Of a stretch of DNA of 23,524 nt, positions 18,051 to 23,524 are shown piece after piece; position 1 is the first letter of the stretch, and every line of letters starts with the position of its first letter. Source of the stretch: Euryarchaeota archaeon UBA4 (GTDB lineage: Archaea > Thermoplasmatota > Poseidoniia > Poseidoniales > Thalassarchaeaceae); contig DAFQ01000048.1 in NCBI GenBank assembly GCA_002497985.1, positions 50,769 through 74,292 of the forward strand, written 5' to 3'. The notes beneath the pieces are model-generated. The model ran no database searches. It saw only the letters and a program-made list of their open reading frames with translations, and was not told the DNA's origin. The position numbers and the translations under genes are program-made.

Positions 18051-19316
18051 ATGGATACCTCAGGCCCCTACACAGTGGCCAACATAGGCCTAGCTGAGGC
18101 AGGGGGGCTCAAGGTCGAGTGGGCTAGGAGCAGGATGCCCGCACTGGCTGAACTAAGGTCCAAGGCAATCGAGGAAAGGCCCCTGGAGGGGCAAAGGATT
18201 GCAGGATGCCTGCACGTCACCAAGGAGACGGCCGTCTTGATAGAGACACTCGCCGCTGCAGGAGCCGAGATTTCATGGTCCGGATGCAACCCCCTGTCGA
18301 CACAAGACGACGTCGCAGCATGGCTAGCCTCCGAGGGCTACTCCATACACGCATGGCACGGACAAGACAACGAAGGATTCTACAACTGCATAGACAGGAC
18401 CCTCGAGATGGAACCAACCCTGACTCTGGACGATGGGGCCGACCTGATCTACAGGGTACACTCGGAGTTCCGACACCTCGCTGAGGGAATCCTCGGGGGG
18501 ACCGAGGAAACGACCACTGGGGTGCACCGACTTCGTGCCATGGCAGATGCAGGGGAGCTCCTGTATCCGGTAATCGCAGTCAATGACGCTGAGACGAAGT
18601 GGGACTTCGACAACGTCCATGGGACCGGGCAGTCAACCCTTGATGGAATCATCAGGGCGACCAGCGTCCTTCTGGCGGGAAAGACGTTCGTCGTGGCGGG
18701 CTATGGGCACTGTGGCAGGGGACTCGCATCCAGGGCAAGGGGAATGGGCGCCAATGTGGTGGTTACCGAAATTGACCCAATACCCGCATTGAAGGCCGTG
18801 ATGGATGGCTTCAGGGTCATGAAGATGGACGAAGCCGCAAAAATAGGCGACATTTTCTGCACCGCCACTGGGATGAAGGACGTAATTGTTGGAAGGCACT
18901 TCAATTCGATGAAGGACGGTGCCATAGTATGCAATACCGGACACTACGACTGCGAAGTAAGCATAGCAGATCTGGAAGAGCTGGCCAAGGAAGTCCACAC
19001 CATCAGGGAGAACAACGAGGCATTCTTGCTGGAGGGCGGGCGAACCCTGCACCTATTGGCCAGGGGCAGGCTAGTGAATCTGGCTTCCGCAGAAGGCCAT
19101 CCCAGCGAGGTGATGGACATGTCATTCGCAAACCAGTTCCTAGCACTCTGCAGATTGGCCGCCGAGGGCGAATCGTACAGGAACTCAGTGTACGAGATCT
19201 CGCCTGAGCAGGACAGGGACCTGGCCAACCTGAAACTCGGTGCGTCAGGAGTCGAGATAGACGAACTAACCGATGAGCAGGTAGAGTACCTTTCCGACTA
19301 CAGTGCAGGGACCTAA
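18051..19316 (+). CDS. ahcY: Adenosylhomocysteinase
   Basis: The 421-residue enzyme hydrolyses S-adenosylhomocysteine to adenosine and homocysteine, relieving methyltransferase product inhibition. Visible motifs are LHVTKETAVLIETL (54-67), GCNPLSTQDDVAA (78-90), DDGADL (127-132), GGTEETTTGVHRL (149-161), NDAETKWDFDN (178-188, with the substrate-site Lys and Asp) and the NAD-binding GYGHCGRG (217-224) with D242 at the end of the second strand. As in archaeal forms it lacks the 40-residue insertion and the C-terminal Lys/Tyr extension of eukaryotic enzymes. The start at 18051 gives the expected short N-terminus. It follows the surface protein after 34 bases, and its stop overlaps that of the convergent TPR gene. 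Confidence 0.96.
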   Translation: MDTSGPYTVANIGLAEAGGLKVEWARSRMPALAELRSKAIEERPLEGQRIAGCLHVTKETAVLIETLAAAGAEISWSGCNPLSTQDDVAAWLASEGYSIHAWHGQDNEGFYNCIDRTLEMEPTLTLDDGADLIYRVHSEFRHLAEGILGGTEETTTGVHRLRAMADAGELLYPVIAVNDAETKWDFDNVHGTGQSTLDGIIRATSVLLAGKTFVVAGYGHCGRGLASRARGMGANVVVTEIDPIPALKAVMDGFRVMKMDEAAKIGDIFCTATGMKDVIVGRHFNSMKDGAIVCNTGHYDCEVSIADLEELAKEVHTIRENNEAFLLEGGRTLHLLARGRLVNLASAEGHPSEVMDMSFANQFLALCRLAAEGESYRNSVYEISPEQDRDLANLKLGASGVEIDELTDEQVEYLSDYSAGT

Positions 19317-20290
19317 GGCATCTTCAGCTTCCACTTGGATGGCATCTTCTCATCCGACTCAACGATCAACTCGAGCCTCTCGCGAATTGCAGGCATCTTG
19401 TTCTGAATCAGGGAAGCGTAGAGTTTGCTGCTCCTGATGACAGGGGGTATGCACACTTTGCCCGTCGAGGTTTCGTAGTCAATCGCCCTTTCCAGGTCCA
19501 GAGCGTGCCTATTCACCCTCTGCAGCATCCCAATCGTAAGCCGGCTGATGATTATGATTGACGTCAGCAGAATTAGGAAAACTATGGCGAAACCCCATCC
19601 GGTGTTTCCGAAGATAGTCATACCCACGACGCCGATTAGGAAAGCCAATGGCGCTACGAACATGAAGAGCCACAGCGTCTCTGAGATCGGCTTCTTGTCC
19701 TTCAGCATCTCTATCTTGGACCATCTCGGGTGTTTGGGCTGCTGAGGCTTGAATATCTCATCGGCCTCCATCTTCGAGGCCCTGGAAACCGTCTGATTGA
19801 CCCTCTCCATCCTCATCCTGGTGCCCCCATCCACAGCGTCCATCTCGGGTGCGAACAACTCCTCGAGCAAATCAGCGCAATCCTCGTAGTGCCCCATCCG
19901 TGTGAGAATCGCAATCTGCTCAATCATCGGGGTCGTCTCAGTGGGTTCGACATCTCTTCGCCTCTCCCACCACTCCAGTGCTTCCTGCAACATCCCCAGG
20001 TGGTCAACCATCAGGGTCCCGCCAAGCTCCCATGCCCTACGGTTGTCCGGATCTAGCTCAACCACCTTACGAAGTGCGCTAACCGATTTGGCGGTCTGGG
20101 AAAGGTCGGGCATCTCCTGCTTGCCCCTAGTTGTAGCAGGGAGCTCCATCCTGGCTATCATCATCCACGCCTCCGAGTGAGACGGGTCAATGTGAACCAC
20201 ATCACGACTTAGCTCAAGGGCAGCATCCCTATCTCCCGACTCCTCTGCCTCGATTGCATCGAGCCACAGTGTTCCCGCATTCTTGGCCAT
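19313..20290 (-). CDS. TPR-repeat protein with two C-terminal membrane helices
   Basis: A 325-residue protein. Residues 1-170 carry TPR-like helix pairs (GDRDAALELSRDVVHIDPSH at 19-38, SALRKVVELDPDNRRAWELG at 71-90, LQEALEWWERRRDVEPTE at 101-118). Residues about 205-227 and 231-254 are two membrane helices joined by a very short loop, followed by a basic cytoplasmic C-terminus (about 255-325). TPR domains dock partner proteins; here both ends would face the cytoplasm. No enzyme domain is seen. It is the last gene of a three-gene minus-strand operon, six bases after the gar1-like stop, with GGGAGAAGG nine bases before the ATG. It ends convergent with ahcY. Confidence 0.8.
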   Translation of the reverse strand: MAKNAGTLWLDAIEAEESGDRDAALELSRDVVHIDPSHSEAWMMIARMELPATTRGKQEMPDLSQTAKSVSALRKVVELDPDNRRAWELGGTLMVDHLGMLQEALEWWERRRDVEPTETTPMIEQIAILTRMGHYEDCADLLEELFAPEMDAVDGGTRMRMERVNQTVSRASKMEADEIFKPQQPKHPRWSKIEMLKDKKPISETLWLFMFVAPLAFLIGVVGMTIFGNTGWGFAIVFLILLTSIIIISRLTIGMLQRVNRHALDLERAIDYETSTGKVCIPPVIRSSKLYASLIQNKMPAIRERLELIVESDEKMPSKWKLKMP

Positions 20291-20296
20291 GAATTA

Positions 20297-20746
20297 CTAC
20301 CTTCTCCCTCGGCCTCTTGATTGCCCTCTCTTGGGCCCACTTCCTCGTCCTCGGCCCTTGTTGTGGCCCCTATGTCCGCCACCGCCTCGCTTGGTGCCAC
20401 GGTCCCATTTCTTCTTCGGTCCGGAACCCCTGCCCTTTCCTCCGTCACGTCCATGCCTCCTTGTCGAATTTCCTCTGCCACCAGACTGTCGCTTACGGTT
20501 ATTGGAACGCCCTCTTGGTGCCACTTCCACAGGGGAGCCTATGGCTCTCCTGGAGTCAATTCCATCGAATAGTGGGTGAATGTGAACTAGTCCTGAATCA
20601 ACGGGCCCAATTACAGTGTCCACCCTGCCCAGTATCTTCCCACCGCTAACTCTGATGGTGTCTCCGAGATTTGGCGATCTTCCTTCGAATGAAGCCAGAA
20701 GCCCCCCCATATGGGAGACTTCTGTGACTCTGCCGGAGAATGCCAT
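20297..20746 (-). CDS. gar1: Gar1-like H/ACA RNP protein with RG-rich C-terminal tail
   Basis: A 149-residue protein. Residues 3-77 fit the Gar1 beta-barrel: GRVTEVSHMGGLLASF, SPNLGDTIRV, then ILGRVDTVIGPV and LVHIHP, matching the archaeal pattern ending in I-L-G-x-V-x-x-V-x-G-P-V. Gar1 joins Cbf5, Nop10 and L7Ae in H/ACA RNPs that guide pseudouridylation of rRNA. Residues 78-149 are a basic, Gly/Arg-rich tail with repeated GRG and GRGSGPK units (105-111, 133-139). Typical archaeal Gar1 lacks such a tail, whereas eukaryotic Gar1 carries GAR segments. The ATG is three bases after the TGA of the upstream gene, and GGAGG lies inside the end of that gene, so coupling is likely. Gar1 is my best call; some other small RNA-binding barrel is the alternative. 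Confidence 0.75.
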   Translation of the reverse strand: MAFSGRVTEVSHMGGLLASFEGRSPNLGDTIRVSGGKILGRVDTVIGPVDSGLVHIHPLFDGIDSRRAIGSPVEVAPRGRSNNRKRQSGGRGNSTRRHGRDGGKGRGSGPKKKWDRGTKRGGGGHRGHNKGRGRGSGPKRGQSRGRGRR

Positions 20747-20749
20747 GTG

Positions 20750-22783
20750 TCAGTCCCTCCGCCTTCCATACATGATTGCAGCGACTGATGCAAGCAAAAC
20801 AGAAACGACTCCCGATGCAGGCAGAAGCCCACCAATCCCACCACCACCCTCATCGCATAGGCTTGGGTCACACCCGCAGGTGAGAGCCTCACAGTCTGGC
20901 TCGACAACTTCGAACAGAATCGAATTGTTCACGACTTGGGATGTTACTGAGCACTTGTTAGAGGTGTCACAACCTTCTATTTCCACGGTGTGTTCTCCCG
21001 ATTCCCACAGTGAGAAATCAATCAGAGGCGTTGACCAGGAGTTACCCGAAACACTGACTGAACCAGCAGCAGAACCATCAACTCTCATCGTGAAAGAAAC
21101 TGATTCGCCGTCAGGGTCACTGTACTGGCCTTGCATTGACCATTGAGAACCATCCCACATGGAATCGGATATGGAGATCAGTGGGGGGGAGCTCTCCTTG
21201 GTAATGCCGAGGTCATAGAGCCCTTCCATGTGATAGGTACCATCTCCTTGAACCGAGACCTCAACCCAAACATCCCCTGGAATCATGTCCGAGCTGGGCG
21301 CCAAGATGGTGGTCTCCTCGGAAAGGGTCGTAATTCCTGAGCTATGGGAAGAACCGCTCTGGACCAATGAAACCTCGACTTGAAGTTCTGGCCATCCCCC
21401 TGCGGGAGTAAGTGTGACTGGATGCGGATCGGATAGCTTATGGGAATCGGTAGAAACTGTGAATGGAACCCCTAGATGCCATGTTCTGCTTCCCGATGTT
21501 TGCATCGCCGAGTCAATTGCCTCGCAAGTCACCTCTTGAGCATCCCCGGAGGGAATTATTGCTCTCAGTGACCTGTCACTGCCCTCGGTCAGCTCCATGG
21601 ATGAATCAGCAGTGCATTGAATGTCCAGCGAGGAAACGCCAGACTCATCGATGAACCATGTAGAAATTGAATTCCATGATGCCCATGTCGACTCACCTGA
21701 GTGAGGAGAAGGGAACCATGCTCCGTCAGAGGGGGCCGAGGAAGTCCACTGAGGGGGGTCATCCACTGGAATCGGTTCAGTTGTAAAGTCAAAGAATAGA
21801 TCCTCTCCCTCGGGCCAGTCCGCGCTCCAGCCATTTGGATATAGCTCCAAAGTAAGGCCCCCGTCATCGTTAGTGATTAGCTCGTAGCTGGAAGAACCAT
21901 CTCCGATGCATCCTCCTCGGACTGGGGCCTGCCCGCCTGCGGTGGACTCGTTCAACCCCACGTCTCTCCCCTCGCACTCATCCCACATGTCTAGACGTAG
22001 CCCGTCATCATTGGGGAATGTGAAGTCCAGGCGTGCCCCGGACATATTGGAGGCATTGAATGCAAGGGTGAAACTACTGGAGTCGTCGACCCCGGGGATG
22101 GTCATTGTGGCATTCAGCCATAGCTTCACTCTACATTCATCCGAACCATCCGACTGAGGGATGGATGTGTCACAGTTCCTGTTGGAGTCTGGAATAACGG
22201 GGACCTCTTCACAGTCCGCGCCTATCGACGACGAGCATCCTCTGATCTGGGAGTGCCTCGGCGGAACAATGTTGAATTCCTCGATCATGACTCCATCGTC
22301 CTCCCAGCTCGTGTTCTTCCAATCAATGCCCACTCCCCCCCTGTGCGCAGGGCCATCCCTGAGTCCAATTCGGGTCAGTGTGTGCTCTATGCACTCACTC
22401 GCAAGTGCTCGGAAGAACTCCCTCTCATCGGTCGAGAACCAACCGTCCCCTCCCTTTTGCGGGTCAATGAGCTCCATGAATTCGTCCATAGATTCTCTGA
22501 GGTCATCAGCTAGTGTCTCATTCACCCATGCAACAGCTCGCACATCGGCATATTCCCAGTCCTCATTGAAAATTATGTCAAAAGTGGCCGCCGAATATTC
22601 GAACATGTTTTCGAAGGTTATGGAACCGCATTGCTCCTCTAGGCTCCCTCCTCCTCCAAATTGTTCAAGCCTTATCGGCCCTTCTTCTAATTCGGCATCC
22701 CCGGAGTTCTGAACCATTAGTGGCGATGCAATTACAATCGCCATCGATAGGGCGATGCAGAACGCTCCAACGTGCTCCCTCAT
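20750..22783 (-). CDS. Acidic secreted surface protein with C-terminal LPASG-helix-RRR end
   Basis: Counting from ATG 22783 it is 677 residues; an in-frame GTG at 22804 would add seven. The N-terminus (MREHVGAFCIALSMAIVIAS) is a signal peptide. The mature part is Asp/Glu/Ser/Gly-rich with scattered Cys pairs. It has a globular N-terminal region, a beta-rich middle, and an Ig-like or cadherin-like module (YSDPDGESVSFTMRVDGSA region). The end has a Cys cluster (CEALTCGCDPSLC), a Gly run, LPASG, one hydrophobic helix and RRRD. This looks like a cell-surface anchor or sorting signal. No catalytic domain was recognised. An AGAGGAGG lies just before the ATG. It heads the operon with the Gar1-like and TPR genes and shares a 112-base promoter region with the divergent transferrin-like gene. 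Confidence 0.78.
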   Translation of the reverse strand: MREHVGAFCIALSMAIVIASPLMVQNSGDAELEEGPIRLEQFGGGGSLEEQCGSITFENMFEYSAATFDIIFNEDWEYADVRAVAWVNETLADDLRESMDEFMELIDPQKGGDGWFSTDEREFFRALASECIEHTLTRIGLRDGPAHRGGVGIDWKNTSWEDDGVMIEEFNIVPPRHSQIRGCSSSIGADCEEVPVIPDSNRNCDTSIPQSDGSDECRVKLWLNATMTIPGVDDSSSFTLAFNASNMSGARLDFTFPNDDGLRLDMWDECEGRDVGLNESTAGGQAPVRGGCIGDGSSSYELITNDDGGLTLELYPNGWSADWPEGEDLFFDFTTEPIPVDDPPQWTSSAPSDGAWFPSPHSGESTWASWNSISTWFIDESGVSSLDIQCTADSSMELTEGSDRSLRAIIPSGDAQEVTCEAIDSAMQTSGSRTWHLGVPFTVSTDSHKLSDPHPVTLTPAGGWPELQVEVSLVQSGSSHSSGITTLSEETTILAPSSDMIPGDVWVEVSVQGDGTYHMEGLYDLGITKESSPPLISISDSMWDGSQWSMQGQYSDPDGESVSFTMRVDGSAAGSVSVSGNSWSTPLIDFSLWESGEHTVEIEGCDTSNKCSVTSQVVNNSILFEVVEPDCEALTCGCDPSLCDEGGGGIGGLLPASGVVSVLLASVAAIMYGRRRD

Positions 22784-22835
22784 GCCTCCTCTAGAGTAGT
22801 TCACATCATGATTGTATCGTCTTCATATTGTGGAG

Positions 22836-22851
22836 TTTAGGGAGACCTAAA
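22836..22851. promoter_or_regulatory. Candidate metal-regulator operator, copy 1 (perfect palindrome)
   Basis: TTTAGG-GAGA-CCTAAA is a perfect 6+6 inverted repeat with a 4-base spacer. It is close to the TTAGG-n-CCTAA pattern of DtxR/IdeR-family iron and manganese regulators. It directly abuts the TATA-like patch between the two divergent genes, so a bound repressor could block TBP/TFB on either strand. Which regulator binds is not shown. Confidence 0.55.
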
Positions 22852-22862
22852 ATTAATATAGC
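22851..22862 (+). promoter_or_regulatory. TATA-like element of the transferrin-like lipoprotein gene
   Basis: AATTAATATAGC is the most AT-rich stretch of the intergenic region. A start site about 25 bases downstream would fall at about 22880-22885, inside operator copy 2 and just before the ATG at 22896. Read on the other strand, the same patch (CTATATTAATT) could also serve the divergent surface protein gene. Confidence 0.5.
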
Positions 22863-22878
22863 AATTTTTTCTCGCAAG

Positions 22879-22894
22879 TTTAGGGAGACCAAAA
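22879..22894. promoter_or_regulatory. Candidate metal-regulator operator, copy 2 (one mismatch), contains the Shine-Dalgarno
   Basis: TTTAGG-GAGA-CCAAAA repeats copy 1 with one changed base. The 14-base AGTTTAGGGAGACC is identical in both. The copies are 43 bases apart, about four helical turns, so two regulators would sit on the same face. It lies over the expected transcription start and ends one base before the ATG. Its GGGAG is also a ribosome-binding site eight bases from the start. Confidence 0.5.
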
Positions 22895-22895
22895 T

Positions 22896-23524
22896 ATGAC
22901 AAGAATGAGGACGGCAGCACTAATGACTATGATGATGATTTCATGTGTTTTCACAGGGTGCTTGGGTGGAGAAGAAGACAATGGAATGGATGGAGAACTC
23001 ATTATCGCCTTCGAGGTTCAGGCGGATTACGAGAACATTGACGAGAACCCACAACTCCTAGCAGACTACCTTTCAGAGAAATTAAATTACGACGTTTCGA
23101 TATACAACGTGGATTCTGAAGGCGCAATGATTGAAGCGCTAAGATTCGGCAATGCGGACATAGCCATAATGGACGGCGGATCTGCATGGGTAGGCTGGCA
23201 ACAGTATGATCTAGACGTACTTGGGGCGGATCAGAAGTCGGACGGCAGGACATACTACGAGGCCCATGCCTGGGTCAGGGCAGATAGTGAGATGGCCGCC
23301 GCCCACCTGGATGACAACCCATACACGGACCCATTCGCGCTTCTTTCCGGAAAGACGTCCTGTCACACTGGCTGGCTGAAGTCAGCAGGCATGCTGATGC
23401 CAATGGGCTTCCTTATTGGTCATGGGTATGCCAATGTCATAGGCGATCCAAATGACGTAGAGACCCTGAGGAACACTATCTTCGGTCATTTCAGTGACAA
23501 CGCCTCGATCCCGGAATCCGGTAC
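22896..23524 (+). CDS. Transferrin-like / PhnD-fold substrate-binding lipoprotein, cut by right edge
   Basis: The first 209 residues are visible. Residues 1-21 are a lipoprotein signal peptide with lipobox FTGC and anchor Cys22. The body has the type II periplasmic-binding fold of PhnD proteins (AMIEALRFGNADIAI, 77-91). Its ligand motifs, however, look like a transferrin lobe: DGG at 93-95 where transferrin has the Asp iron ligand (LDAG or LDGG), RTYYEAHAWVRAD at 118-130 matching FYYAVAVVKKD with the Tyr iron ligand, and SCHTGWLKSAGMLMPMG at 155-171 matching the carbonate-binding SCHTGLGRSAGWNIPIG. K162 replaces the transferrin Arg. The second Tyr and the His would lie past the edge. Inferred role: cell-surface Fe(III)-carbonate receptor feeding an ABC importer. 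The alternative is an ordinary phosphonate/phosphate binder. The putative DtxR-type operators upstream favour iron. Confidence 0.75.
   Translation, partial: MTRMRTAALMTMMMISCVFTGCLGGEEDNGMDGELIIAFEVQADYENIDENPQLLADYLSEKLNYDVSIYNVDSEGAMIEALRFGNADIAIMDGGSAWVGWQQYDLDVLGADQKSDGRTYYEAHAWVRADSEMAAAHLDDNPYTDPFALLSGKTSCHTGWLKSAGMLMPMGFLIGHGYANVIGDPNDVETLRNTIFGHFSDNASIPESG

Noticed and set aside
20616..21146. 176-residue plus-strand frame
   Set aside because: Spans the antisense of two well-supported coupled genes and has no domain.
22161..22712. 183-residue plus-strand frame
   Set aside because: Antisense to the surface protein gene; Ser/Pro-rich with no start signal or motif.
22896..23524. Simple phosphonate-binding protein annotation
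   Set aside because: The fold fits, but the SCHT-SAG-PMG, DGG and TYY segments are transferrin-like; kept only as the alternative.
1..23524. CRISPR arrays, insertion sequences, integrases, toxin-antitoxin or prophage genes
   Set aside because: No regularly spaced repeats, transposase motifs or terminal inverted repeats were found on either strand.

Overview
The window looks like chromosome from a marine planktonic archaeon of the Marine Group II / Poseidoniia type (Thermoplasmatota). This is an inference. It rests on archaeal-type adenosylhomocysteinase, an archaeal Gar1-like protein, two-subunit KorAB, AT-rich TATA-like elements in front of several genes, acidic extracellular proteins with EF-hand-like FG-GAP repeats, and many membrane-anchored TPR and surface proteins in a GC-rich, tightly packed genome. 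No rRNA, CRISPR array, insertion sequence or prophage was seen, and no gene-free stretch exceeds 300 bases.

Left part (1-4007). A truncated minus-strand gene encodes a membrane-bound retropepsin-like aspartic protease with a Y/R-rich tail. Next comes a Nudix + metallo-beta-lactamase fusion on the minus strand. Divergent from it are an aldo/keto reductase and a 59-residue one-helix membrane protein. A tRNA-Gln(CTG) with encoded CCA lies on the minus strand.

Central metabolism block (4061-10820). A translationally coupled korA-korB pair (2-oxoacid:ferredoxin oxidoreductase) runs leftward. A TPR-TM-cyclophilin protein and an AcnA-type aconitase run rightward. KorAB and aconitase supply two steps of the TCA cycle or its oxidative half.

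Surface protein block (10864-19316). An unrecognised 210-residue protein with a probable winged-helix end is followed by a 2143-residue FG-GAP surface protein (signal peptide, five Ca-binding-type repeats, several beta-domains, a Rossmann-like domain, one TM and a short cytoplasmic tail), then by adenosylhomocysteinase.

Right part (19313-23524). A minus-strand operon encodes a surface protein, a Gar1-like protein with an RG-rich tail, and a TPR/two-TM protein. Divergent from it, and cut by the right edge, is a lipoprotein of the PhnD/type II periplasmic-binding fold. Its motifs match the iron and carbonate site of transferrins better than a phosphonate site. Two copies of a TTTAGG-GAGA-CC(T/A)AAA element, resembling DtxR/IdeR-family iron operators, flank its TATA-like box. 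The transferrin-like lipoprotein plus its putative metal-responsive operators is the most interesting system in the window: a candidate archaeal transferrin-like iron uptake receptor.
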